Source: Rhodococcus sp. KRD197 (GTDB taxonomy: Bacteria > Actinomycetota > Actinomycetes > Mycobacteriales > Mycobacteriaceae). From it: 64,000 nucleotides of DNA. Shown in pieces: positions 7,719 through 15,871 of the stretch. The stretch covers positions 211,706-275,705 of the forward strand of contig NZ_JABFAO010000009.1 in assembly GCF_017168235.1 (NCBI RefSeq), read 5' to 3'. Numbering within the stretch: the stretch's first letter is position 1; each line of letters opens with the position of its first letter. A program made the translations under genes and the position numbers. Below the pieces are notes generated by a model. That model saw only the letters and a program-made list of their open reading frames with translations. It did not search any database and was not told the origin of the DNA.

Positions 7719-8600
7719 ATGAGCGTCAATAGGGACATGCTCGATCAATGGCTGGCGCAGCATGACGGAGTGATCACCCGTGCGCAGGCACGCCACTGTG
7801 GCCTCAGCGACGATTCGATCGACCGCCTGGTCCGCTCAGATGCCTGGTGCGTGCACAACCGTGGTGTCTACTTCGTCGCGAACCGGCCGTTCACGACCGA
7901 TGCCCACATTCGGTGCACAGTGTGGGGCGCAGGGATGAACGCTGTACTGAGCGGCGAGGCCGCGGCATTCTGGCACAACGTGATTACAGATGTGCCCAGC
8001 GTCATCGAAGTCACCGTTCCTCGCGCGGGTCGAAGCCGCGCCGATGGCTGCCGACTCCGGAGACGGGACGTGCACCCCAAAGATGTCGTGCTGCGCCGTG
8101 GGCTTCGGGTGACGTCACTCGACCTGACAGTCATTGAAGCATCCGTCGGTAAAGCGCACATCATGGATCGTGCGTTGCAGCGCCACACGAATCTGGAGGG
8201 GTTGCGACGTGCACACGCCCGAAACATGGGCCGAACTGGCGCACCGAAGGCCGAGCGTCTGCTGAAAGCGGCCGAGGGTGGCGCTCGATCAGAGGGCGAG
8301 CGCCTGCTGGTTCGTGAACTCCGGGTCCAGAAGATCCGCGGCTGGGTGGTCAACTTCAGGTGGGGCGGCTACGAGATCGACATCGCATTCCCCCACGAGA
8401 TGGTGGCTGTCGAGATCGACGGATGGGCCTTCCATTCCGATCGCGATGCGTTCCAGCGGGACCGGAGCAGGCAAAACGTACTGAGCCAGAGCTGGACGGT
8501 CCTCCGCTACACCTGGGCCGACCTCACCGAACGGCCGGAACACGTTGTGGCTGAAATCGTCGCAACAGTCGATCGGATCCGGTGCACCAAGCCGCGCTGA
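7719..8600 (+). CDS. AbiEi-like winged-helix protein with C-terminal DUF559 (Vsr-like) domain
   Basis: About 293 residues. The N-terminal part (MLDQWLAQHDGVITRAQARH) resembles the winged-helix start of AbiEi-type (type IV) antitoxin proteins. The C-terminal part has GGYEIDIAFPHEMVAVEIDG with FHSDRDAFQRDRSRQN, matching the DUF559 family, related to Vsr/restriction-type endonucleases, with the D...E-x-D catalytic pattern. Such stand-alone fusions are common in actinobacteria and of unproven function. No AbiEii toxin gene is adjacent. Start codons at 7719 or 7737 are both possible; neither has a good ribosome site. Confidence 0.8.
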   Translation: MSVNRDMLDQWLAQHDGVITRAQARHCGLSDDSIDRLVRSDAWCVHNRGVYFVANRPFTTDAHIRCTVWGAGMNAVLSGEAAAFWHNVITDVPSVIEVTVPRAGRSRADGCRLRRRDVHPKDVVLRRGLRVTSLDLTVIEASVGKAHIMDRALQRHTNLEGLRRAHARNMGRTGAPKAERLLKAAEGGARSEGERLLVRELRVQKIRGWVVNFRWGGYEIDIAFPHEMVAVEIDGWAFHSDRDAFQRDRSRQNVLSQSWTVLRYTWADLTERPEHVVAEIVATVDRIRCTKPR

Positions 8601-8624
8601 CCGCGGTCGTATGCACCCGATTCA
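8575..8624. repeat. Hairpin repeat family 2, copy 2 (diverged)
   Basis: GGATCCGGTGCA at 8575-8586 is partly complementary to TGCACCCGATTC at 8612-8623, with GACCGCGGTC in between. The right half matches copy 1 (GCGGTC, three differing bases, TGCACCCGATTC). It spans the stop of the DUF559 gene. Apart from this element the 8601-8835 gap shows nothing recognisable. Confidence 0.5.
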
Positions 8625-8835
8625 GCCGAGCCCGACGGTCTGAGGATCGTCAGCGAGGCCGGTGGCAGTACACGGCGCTGGTGTGTTGCCGTACATCACG
8701 TCCCCGCAGCAGCGGTGTCCCTGACAAAGGAATCCGCAGGAGGTAGGGCAGCGAAGAGTCCGGATCGGGATTCTTGGCGATCAGTAGCTCCACCTGGCCG
8801 ATGCTGCCATGGTTCGGGCCTGTGCGCCGGAGGCA

Positions 8836-11274
8836 CTACTCGATGAGTGCGCGGATGTCGTCGGCGGTCAAGCCGCCGTCGAAGGTAGTGCCGTTGTCCA
8901 TGACCCCGGCGATCAACTTCGCTTTGCGCTCCTTGAGCGCCATCACCTTTTCCTCGATGGTGCCGCGGGAGACGTAGCGATTGACGAACACCGTCTTCGT
9001 CTGTCCGATTCGATGCGCGCGATCGACCGCCTGCATTTCGGTCGCAGGGTTCCACCAGGGGTCGAGTACGAAACAGTAGTCGGCTTCGGTGAGGGTCAAC
9101 CCCACGCCGCCGGCCTTGAGGCTGATCAGGAAGACCGGGGCATCGCCTTCGCAGAACCTCTCGACCACTGCAGCCCGGTTGCTGGTCTTGCCGTCGAGGT
9201 ATTCGAACTCGATACCCACGGCACTCAGGCGGTCTCGAACGCGCCCGAGGTACCGGGTGAACTGACTGAAGACCAACGCACGATGTCCGCCCGCCGCGAT
9301 CTCTGTCAGTTGCGCGACGAGTTCTTCGGTTTTTGCGCTTGGGATCGTCGCGTGCTTCTCGTCGACGAGTGTCGGGTCCAGACTCAGTTGCCGCAACAGC
9401 GTCAGTGACTTCAGGATGGTGAATCGGTTCTTGTCGAGGTCGTCGATCAGACCCAGGATCTTCTGACGTTCGCGATTGAGCGTGGTGTCGTAGAGCTTCC
9501 GATGTCTCGGATGCAGGTCGACCTCGACGGTCTGTTCCTGCTTGGGAGGAAGGTCGGCAACGACGAGGTCCTTGGTTCGGCGCAACACCAGCGGCTTTAT
9601 TCGTCGACGCAGTTGTTCGAGTACCGCTGTGTCACCGCCCTGTTCGATCGGTTTGCGGTAGAGGTCCGTGAACTTCTTCGGTGACGGGAACAGGCCGGGC
9701 GCAGCTATCGACAGGAGCGACCACAGCTCCATGACGTTGTTCTCCATCGGCGTGCCGGTGATCGCCAGTTTGAACGGAGCGGACAGCAGGCGAGCGCACT
9801 GGTACGACTTCGCTTGGTGATTCTTGACGTACTGCGCTTCGTCGAGAATGAGACCCGACCACGTCACCGAGTCGAAGTCGTCGAAGTCGAGCCGAAATAT
9901 CGTGTAGGACGTGATCACGATATCCGCGCCACCCGCGAGTTCGTCGATGGTCGTTCCGCGGCGCAGCGCCGTTTCGGCTGCGGTGGCAATCTCGAGTCCA
10001 GGTGTGAAGCGCTGCGCTTCGCGAGCCCAGTTGTGGACGACGCTGGACGGCGCAACGATCAGGAACGGTGCGGAGATACCCGACGTTTCCTGCACGCGCG
10101 TGATCAGTGCGAGCGTCTGGATCGTCTTACCGAGGCCCATGTCGTCGGCGAGGATTCCGCCGAGGCCGTGCTCGTACAGGAAGCTGAGCCAGGACAGACC
10201 TTCGCCTTGATAGGACCGCAGGGTGGCGTCCAGTCCCGACGGTGTTACCGCAGGTTCGACGCCATCGAGTGCGAGGAGTCCGGATACCTGTGTGCGCCAT
10301 GCTTTTGCCTGGCGGGTGACAACACCGAGAGCGGCCAACTCCTCCCAGAGCCCGGCCTGATACCTGCTCAGTCGCAGTGGCCCATCTGGTGCGTCTTGTA
10401 GCGAACGCGCCTCGTCGATCAATGCACGAAGCTTCGCCAGCGTGGGCGAGTGCAGGTCGAAGTATCGCCCGTCGGGCAGTAGTAGATGCGAATCACCGCA
10501 GGCCACAGCAGTAATCATCGAGGACAGGGGAATGTTGGCGCCGTCCACGGTGACGACGACACCGAGATCGAACCAGTCGTTGTCACCGTTGACTGCTCGG
10601 GTACTCAGTGACACGGCGATCTCGTTGCTGACGTCGGCGTACGAAGGAGGCTCCCCGCTGACCTCGATCTGGAGGTTCTCGATTGCTCGCAGCTGTGGAA
10701 CCGACTCCGTCAGATAGTGAGCGGCTGCCATGTCCTGAACGGTGAATGGTGGCAGGACCAATTTCGGTACCCGTCCGCCGCCGAGAACTGCGCGCACGGC
10801 GTCGAGTATCGCCGTTTCGGCTGAGGCGTCTCGGGTGCCGTCCTCGATCATCGGACGGTCTGCTGGGATGAGGATCTCGGAGTCGTCGATTCGGTAGCTC
10901 CATTCCGCGTCCGTGGTGACTCGGTGCCCCGCGGAGTAGACGACGTTCACACGAAGTTCCGGTCCGAGAACTACCGGAGGGTGATAGGACTCGTCCGACG
11001 AGACGACGGATGCCCCCAGGCGTAGCGCCGGCAGATATTCGTTGGCGAAGATGGATCGTTCGGCCTTCGGAATGAGCAGTGGTGTCGGAGCAGTCGCGAC
11101 CGAGTGCAGTGCGGAGGGCAAGGGCGTATCGAGGCGGGCTAGACCGAATGCTCGTAGCGATACATCCGCGGGTGCATCGGCATCCCAATGCGCGATGCCG
11201 GTGCCGTCGGGTCCGAGCAAACCGATTTGATCCCGGTCGATCGGGGTGTCACCGATGAAGGTGCGACCCGTCAC
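8836..11274 (-). CDS. SNF2-family helicase part of a SWIM-SNF2 protein (split by frameshift)
   Basis: The frame encodes 812 residues with all SNF2 motifs: Walker A in ADDMGLGKTIQT, DEAQ in ILDEAQYVKN, TGTPMENN, and motif VI QAVDRAHRIGQT; the rest is a bacterial SNF2 DUF3670-type helicase. The apparent GTG start at 11274 is not a true N terminus: the same frame continues upstream as family-like sequence (ISGRLLWDLLDDAVEHGIAL, then SARFDIDVTALPSTELS). The missing N-terminal part, with a SWIM zinc finger, is encoded in another frame at 11249-12121. Together they would make one protein of about 1,090 residues, the usual size of actinobacterial SWIM-SNF2 helicases. It is therefore a frameshifted gene or a sequence error. 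Confidence 0.85.
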   Translation of the reverse strand: MTGRTFIGDTPIDRDQIGLLGPDGTGIAHWDADAPADVSLRAFGLARLDTPLPSALHSVATAPTPLLIPKAERSIFANEYLPALRLGASVVSSDESYHPPVVLGPELRVNVVYSAGHRVTTDAEWSYRIDDSEILIPADRPMIEDGTRDASAETAILDAVRAVLGGGRVPKLVLPPFTVQDMAAAHYLTESVPQLRAIENLQIEVSGEPPSYADVSNEIAVSLSTRAVNGDNDWFDLGVVVTVDGANIPLSSMITAVACGDSHLLLPDGRYFDLHSPTLAKLRALIDEARSLQDAPDGPLRLSRYQAGLWEELAALGVVTRQAKAWRTQVSGLLALDGVEPAVTPSGLDATLRSYQGEGLSWLSFLYEHGLGGILADDMGLGKTIQTLALITRVQETSGISAPFLIVAPSSVVHNWAREAQRFTPGLEIATAAETALRRGTTIDELAGGADIVITSYTIFRLDFDDFDSVTWSGLILDEAQYVKNHQAKSYQCARLLSAPFKLAITGTPMENNVMELWSLLSIAAPGLFPSPKKFTDLYRKPIEQGGDTAVLEQLRRRIKPLVLRRTKDLVVADLPPKQEQTVEVDLHPRHRKLYDTTLNRERQKILGLIDDLDKNRFTILKSLTLLRQLSLDPTLVDEKHATIPSAKTEELVAQLTEIAAGGHRALVFSQFTRYLGRVRDRLSAVGIEFEYLDGKTSNRAAVVERFCEGDAPVFLISLKAGGVGLTLTEADYCFVLDPWWNPATEMQAVDRAHRIGQTKTVFVNRYVSRGTIEEKVMALKERKAKLIAGVMDNGTTFDGGLTADDIRALIE

Positions 11275-12121
11275 CGACAGCTCGGTGGAGGGGAGTGCTG
11301 TGACATCGATGTCGAACCGTGCAGATTGCGAAATAGTGACCTGGCCGAGGCTCTTGCGCGAGTTGACCAGCGCAATTCCGTGTTCGACAGCGTCGTCGAG
11401 TAGATCCCACAGTAAACGACCGGATATCTCCGACAGCTGGATCGACGCGGCTCCCTGGCTGTAAGTAGTACGAGTTGTGCCGTCTGGACTTGACGAGTGA
11501 CAGTGCGTGGATTTCGCGCAGTACAGCTATCTGCTCGGCGGCTTCGGCGCTGTATACGTGCGGGAATCGATCCCAGGACAGGCCCGAGGTGACCCAGGAG
11601 CCGCGCTCGCTCAGCTTCACCGGACGGGCCGACAACCGGAAGTACGGAGGACTGTCGGCAGGCGCCGACAGGGTCAGTTGAATTCCGAACTGTTGTGTTG
11701 CAGCTCCGGTGTATAGGGGGTCGACCGGCATCCTGAGCTCCGACAACGAGTGCGACCAGTGTTGAACCACCGGAGCGGAATATGCGGGCTGCAACTTCGT
11801 CGATGTGTCGTGAACGGCCTGGAGCAGCACTGCGTAGACGTGTTTACAGTCGAAACCGACAGGGCAGGAGCACTTGCCGAAGTCCAGATCGACTGGGCGG
11901 TCATTGTGCATCACCATATGCAGGTCTGTCTCGTACGGCCACCGCTGGTTGCCGCTTACGGCCGCGGTGAGCAGTGCAGCATCGGTGTACCAATTCAATG
12001 GCCCGACGCGGCTCGATTGGAAGTACTGCTCGCCCTTGGACGCCGTCGACATGCCGAGGCGGTTTTGGATGGCTACGAGGTTGATTCGGTCCATGGGCGG
12101 CAGGTCGTGTGTCGACGGCAT
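11249..12121 (-). CDS. SWIM zinc-finger N-terminal part of the split SNF2 helicase
   Basis: The N-terminal 210-220 residues look genuine, with the SWIM zinc motif CSCPVGFDCKHVYAVLLQ (CxC...CxH) and conserved VLREIHALSLVKSRRHNSYY. After that the frame becomes Arg-rich low-quality sequence until its stop at 11249. The sense continues in the frame of the helicase ORF (Y-S-Q-G-A-A-S-I-Q-L), so one extra base, or two missing bases, must lie around 11455-11480. Alternative ATG at 12094. SWIM domains bind nucleic acid or protein; with SNF2 they suggest a chromatin-remodelling or repair translocase role. Confidence 0.7.
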   Translation of the reverse strand: MPSTHDLPPMDRINLVAIQNRLGMSTASKGEQYFQSSRVGPLNWYTDAALLTAAVSGNQRWPYETDLHMVMHNDRPVDLDFGKCSCPVGFDCKHVYAVLLQAVHDTSTKLQPAYSAPVVQHWSHSLSELRMPVDPLYTGAATQQFGIQLTLSAPADSPPYFRLSARPVKLSERGSWVTSGLSWDRFPHVYSAEAAEQIAVLREIHALSLVKSRRHNSYYLQPGSRVDPAVGDIRSFTVGSTRRRCRTRNCAGQLAQEPRPGHYFAICTVRHRCHSTPLHRAVGDGSHLHR

Positions 12122-12264
12122 GCGGAGACGGTAAGGCGGGGGACCGACAGGAACTGTTCGCCGAAGGGTGCCTCCGATGCCGCTGTAGCCGACTCCGACG
12201 CGGATGGAACCGCTGCAACCCCGAATGCGTCTAATCTATCGATCGAGGTAATCGAGGGGGTTGG

Positions 12265-12789
12265 GTGCGCAAGGCGTTGGCGATGGTGGTTGCCGGGGTG
12301 GTTCTGGTGGTGGGGTGCGGTGGCGACGTGAAGGGCACTGCTCTCGCGGGTGAGCGATGGGATCCGTGCAGTATTCCTGACGAAGCGATCGAGGCGACGG
12401 GGTTGGATCCGACCTATCGGGACGTGGGATGGGGAGAGGGCATCGTCGTCGACGATTGGGCACGGTGTGTATTTCGCGCACCAAAAGACCGTCAGTCCTA
12501 TTCCCTCAGCGTGATGTCGTCGAGCGAGCACACGGTCAGCGATGCGAGGGGGGATGAACGCAAGCTCAATCAGGTTGACTTTGAACTCGCCGATCGCGAC
12601 GCGCTTCAGTACGAGACCGATACTTCTCGTGCGGTTGTGGACTGCCACGTTGTTGTGGCTGTTCCTACCGGGGTCGTATGGTTCATAGTCATGTTCGCGG
12701 GCGGCATCAAACCGGAACGAGACCCGTGCGATCTTGTGCGAGATCACGCCGCAGATCTGGAACACCTCTTGCCGCCCCTTTCCAGGTAA
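12265..12789 (+). CDS. DUF3558-like lipoprotein
   Basis: The 174-residue protein begins with a lipoprotein signal (MRKALAMVVAGVVLVVGCGG, lipobox Cys18) and continues WDPCSIPDEAIEATGLDP, the hallmark of DUF3558-family lipoproteins of mycobacteria and rhodococci. A further conserved Cys pair is in RCVF and DPCDLV. It is expected to be anchored on the outer face of the cytoplasmic membrane. GTG start with a GAGGGGG site upstream. It is 9 bp from the next gene, so the two probably form an operon. Function unknown. Confidence 0.85.
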   Translation: MRKALAMVVAGVVLVVGCGGDVKGTALAGERWDPCSIPDEAIEATGLDPTYRDVGWGEGIVVDDWARCVFRAPKDRQSYSLSVMSSSEHTVSDARGDERKLNQVDFELADRDALQYETDTSRAVVDCHVVVAVPTGVVWFIVMFAGGIKPERDPCDLVRDHAADLEHLLPPLSR

Positions 12790-12798
12790 GGAAATGAA

Positions 12799-13170
12799 AT
12801 GAGCGAACCTTCAACGTATTGGCAGTCTCTCGCGGACGCGGCAGATCAGGGGCATCTTTTTCTCAACGAGGCTGCTGCCAAAGCTTGTAGCCAAGCATGC
12901 AGCGCGTATATCGAAAAGCTCATCGATCATCAGGAGACGGCGCAAAGTCTGGCGTACATTGACGGTTTCGGTGACTTCAATTCAGGCCAGGAGTTGCGTG
13001 ACCTCTTTGCCGCCAAGGCGGTGGGAGGCGAGGACAACATGGTCGATGTGCTGCAGAGTCACATCGACGTGGTGAGGGAGATGCAGGTCGTTTTCAAGAA
13101 ATTCTTCGACGGTACGAACGCCGGCGACGAGGACAACGCCGCCGGCATCGCGGCGCAGGGCCCGAGGTAA
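12799..13170 (+). CDS. Small helical protein paired with DUF3558-type lipoprotein
   Basis: The 123-residue, mostly helical, acidic protein has no signal peptide or membrane helix. AAGGAAATGAA precedes the ATG. The pattern of a lipoprotein followed by a short helical protein is repeated in rhodococcal genomes and is reminiscent of ESX-associated helical proteins, but there is no WxG motif (a YWQSL is near the N terminus), so I do not assign it to that family. The C-terminal tail is Gly/Ala/Asp-rich and disordered. Confidence 0.75.
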   Translation: MSEPSTYWQSLADAADQGHLFLNEAAAKACSQACSAYIEKLIDHQETAQSLAYIDGFGDFNSGQELRDLFAAKAVGGEDNMVDVLQSHIDVVREMQVVFKKFFDGTNAGDEDNAAGIAAQGPR

Positions 13171-13254
13171 CTGACAGTTGACCCGGAATCCACCTCAACA
13201 CAGCGACTCGTCTTAGGTATTCGGCGTCCGCGCAAAGGTCGATGAGCGAAAACT

Positions 13255-13271
13255 AGCTGCACCCGATTCAG
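13255..13271. repeat. Half-copy of repeat family 2 at the end of the mce operon
   Basis: AGCTGCACCCGATTCAG matches the right arm of the 7648-7692 hairpin (AGCTGCACCCGATTCG). It overlaps the stop of the Mce-associated gene. The matching left arm is absent, so this copy is a remnant. Confidence 0.45.
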
Positions 13272-13843
13272 TTCCCAGGCAGCGCGCCCTCGAGTCCGCC
13301 GACGTCGGTGATCTTCCAGTCATTGTTCTTGTCGATCGTCAGCGCGTAGGTGACTGTCGTCGCGGTTCCCTGTGGTGTCTGCGCGCTGGTGGAGGTCACA
13401 TTCAAGAAGGTGTTCACCGTGAAGATTCCGTCCGTCTCCGATGTCACGACCGAGGTGATGGGGGTGGCGACAGAGGTCCACTGCAGCGGCAGCAGGATCT
13501 GCTCCAGCTGTTGCGTCGTGGCGTCGAACTTGGCCGCGAGCTGCGGGGTTGTGTTTGCTTTCAGATTGTCGAACCACGCCGCGGTGTCCCGGTAGTCAAT
13601 GGTGGAGGCACCGAGCGCGTAGTCGGCGGCAACCTGTTCGGCATGGACGTTGTTGGCGGCGCTCGCCTCTTGACCGGTTAGCTCACCGCGTACCGACAGG
13701 TAGAGCGCGGCAAATACACAGGTTGCGATGACCAAAGCAGTCACGAGCAAGCCGGCTAGCACGGTCGACAGCCGAATCTCGATTCGCTTCGGCTGGGTTG
13801 ACGACTCGCGAAGCGTCTCCGAAGGCTCTGTGGTGGTGGACAT
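13268..13843 (-). CDS. Mce-associated membrane protein
   Basis: The 191-residue protein has an N-terminal cytoplasmic tail, one membrane helix (about residues 28-50, LSTVLAGLLVTALVIATCVF) and an extracytoplasmic domain ending in the typical NDWKITDVGGL. This is the Mas (Mce-associated) type with an NTF2-like domain, thought to stabilise the Mce complex in the envelope. It is the last gene of the mce operon, 13 bp after MceF. Confidence 0.88.
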   Translation of the reverse strand: MSTTTEPSETLRESSTQPKRIEIRLSTVLAGLLVTALVIATCVFAALYLSVRGELTGQEASAANNVHAEQVAADYALGASTIDYRDTAAWFDNLKANTTPQLAAKFDATTQQLEQILLPLQWTSVATPITSVVTSETDGIFTVNTFLNVTSTSAQTPQGTATTVTYALTIDKNNDWKITDVGGLEGALPGN

Positions 13844-13856
13844 ACTTCCTCTTCCT

Positions 13857-14819
13857 CTAATTCAGATCGATTTGCAGATGGATCGCACTGCCGTCTCCGA
13901 CCGCCGAGACTGCCTGCGAGATGAGGGCGCTGACGTCGAGTGCCGCGCTGCTGTCGACTATTTCGGCTGCGAGCGGTTGCAGCACCGGAGTCAGTTCGGC
14001 TATCGCCGGGCCGATCTCGGCAAGCAATGTCGTCAGCTCCTGCAGGAACGGCACCAGACCGCCGTCGGTGGTGTAATCAGTAGCCGGGCTTCCTATCTCG
14101 GCCAGCTTGGACTGCGCATTCACTGCGTCGATCAGCCCGGCGCCGACCTTGGCCAGCTCTGGACCAGCCGTCGTCAAGGACGGCCCCAACCAACTCATGT
14201 CACCGCCGAGTGACTGCAAGTCGTTCAGTAGCGAGCGAATCTGTGGCTCGCGGCTGATGAGCGTCGCTGCAAGCAGTTTGGTGGACCGCTCGAGCCGAGG
14301 AATCTCCGATCCTGTCCCCGCCGTTGCTCGATCGATCGTGTCGATGAGCGACCCGAGAGCCTCGGGATCGAATTGATCGAGCAACTCGACCAAGCGCGTC
14401 GACATTTCGGGAATAGTGCGTGGGGGATCGACCGAGCGGGCGTCGATTATCTGATGATCCGACAGGTACGGTGACGACGTGTCACGGCTCGGCGCGAAGT
14501 TGACGTACGGTTCGCCGAGTGCGCTGAGATTTTCGATCTTGATGGTGCTCGATGCCGGTATTTCATAGCGGGCGCTGAAACTCACTGCGATCCGAACACC
14601 GTTGACCGACTTGCCTACTGACGCCACTTCTCCTACTCGTGCGCCGGAGAGCAGGACTGGTGAACCTACGTTCAGACCGCCCGAATTGGTCACCAGCATG
14701 ACCACCGTCGTCTGACGCTCGAATGGTTGGTACCCGAGCACTCCGAATGTCATGTAGCCGACACCGAGGAGCGACACCGCCGCAATGGCGCCGAGTGAGA
14801 GAACCGACCGCAGTTTCAA
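13857..14819 (-). CDS. MCE family protein, MceF position
   Basis: The 320-residue protein has an N-terminal membrane helix and the MlaD/Mce domain (VMLVTNSGGLNVGSPVLLSG, VGEVASV, ALGEPYVNF), then a long helical region with heptad-like repeats. Six such proteins form the hexameric tunnel that passes lipids from the mycomembrane to the YrbE permease. As the sixth mce gene, overlapping MceE by 4 bp, it takes the MceF position. Confidence 0.93.
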   Translation of the reverse strand: MKLRSVLSLGAIAAVSLLGVGYMTFGVLGYQPFERQTTVVMLVTNSGGLNVGSPVLLSGARVGEVASVGKSVNGVRIAVSFSARYEIPASSTIKIENLSALGEPYVNFAPSRDTSSPYLSDHQIIDARSVDPPRTIPEMSTRLVELLDQFDPEALGSLIDTIDRATAGTGSEIPRLERSTKLLAATLISREPQIRSLLNDLQSLGGDMSWLGPSLTTAGPELAKVGAGLIDAVNAQSKLAEIGSPATDYTTDGGLVPFLQELTTLLAEIGPAIAELTPVLQPLAAEIVDSSAALDVSALISQAVSAVGDGSAIHLQIDLN

Positions 14820-15871
14820 CGGACCGCCCCGATCATGCGCAGCGTCGCGACAATCTGCTGGGTCTGCTCGGAGTCGGACATCGTCACTTCGGTGATGTTC
14901 GCCTTCGGCCCGTGTTCGACGAACGGGATGATCCGGGTTCGCAAGAAGTCGTTCAACTTGCTTGCGTTCGACGGCTGGCTCGAGTCGAGCGGATTCGCGG
15001 AAAATAGCATGGGTACAACGGCTTTACCGGTGCGGTCGAGCGATTGAACGAGCGGGGCGAGCCAGAGCGAATTGTGCGCGACCGGCGCGAGCCCGGCAAG
15101 AATCAACATGACACCAACAGTGGAGGTGACGACGTCGGTGGTGTGCTGGACTCCGTAGTCGGTCAGTAGCGGCCCCAGCATGTCTTGATCCTGCAGCACC
15201 ATGGTGGCATTGGCGCCGAGCCCGTCCAAGATCGAGTCGACCGATTCAACGTCCTCACCCAGTGCGGCGAGATCGTTCTCCACAACGCTGAAGATGCGTG
15301 CAGTCTCGGCGGTGTCTGCCGGGAGAACCGAGTTCATCTGGCGCACTGTGTTCTGGAAACTGTTGACGGCTCCGCCGCCAACCATGCTGGCGAGACCAGC
15401 CATGGTGTCCTCCACCTGCGGTGCCAACGCGGTCTGCGCGATGGGGATGTTTGCCCCATCGGCCAACATCGGCCCCCTGTCGTCTGGTGGAGAAATCAAC
15501 GCGATGTGAACGTCGCCGAGCGGAGTGGCCTGACGCAACTCGGCGCGAGTGACAACCGGTATCCGCGTCGACTCCTCGATCGCGACTTCGGCGACGATGT
15601 AGCCGGCGCGCGGCGCCCCCGCCGGTCCGGATGCGGCCTCCGGGTCGATGATCGTCAGGTCGACGAGATTACCGACCTCGACTCCGTCGGCGATGACCTT
15701 GGCCCCACGTGGGAGGTTGAGCACGTTCGCGAACTCGATTGTCAGCGAATAATTCTCGTTGGAGACTGTAGTTCCAGGTACGCGCACCGTTGCGGGGTCG
15801 AACGAACAGCCGCTCACGGCAACCAGGATTGCGACCCCGACGGTAGTGCGACGAAATCTCGCTCGCATCAT
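14816..15871 (-). CDS. MCE family lipoprotein, MceE position
   Basis: The 351-residue protein starts MMRARFRRTTVGVAILVAVSGC with a lipobox (VSGC), the feature that distinguishes MceE among Mce proteins. The Mce domain follows (SLTIEFANVLNLPRGAKV, DGVEVGNLVDL). The ATG at 15871 overlaps the stop of MceD (ATGA) and the gene overlaps MceF. Lipid anchoring would attach the Mce ring to the membrane. Confidence 0.93.
   Translation of the reverse strand: MMRARFRRTTVGVAILVAVSGCSFDPATVRVPGTTVSNENYSLTIEFANVLNLPRGAKVIADGVEVGNLVDLTIIDPEAASGPAGAPRAGYIVAEVAIEESTRIPVVTRAELRQATPLGDVHIALISPPDDRGPMLADGANIPIAQTALAPQVEDTMAGLASMVGGGAVNSFQNTVRQMNSVLPADTAETARIFSVVENDLAALGEDVESVDSILDGLGANATMVLQDQDMLGPLLTDYGVQHTTDVVTSTVGVMLILAGLAPVAHNSLWLAPLVQSLDRTGKAVVPMLFSANPLDSSQPSNASKLNDFLRTRIIPFVEHGPKANITEVTMSDSEQTQQIVATLRMIGAVR

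Noticed and set aside
12467..12481. GTATTTCGCGCACC resembling a palindrome arm
   Set aside because: Part of the lipoprotein coding sequence (RCVFRAP) and unpaired.
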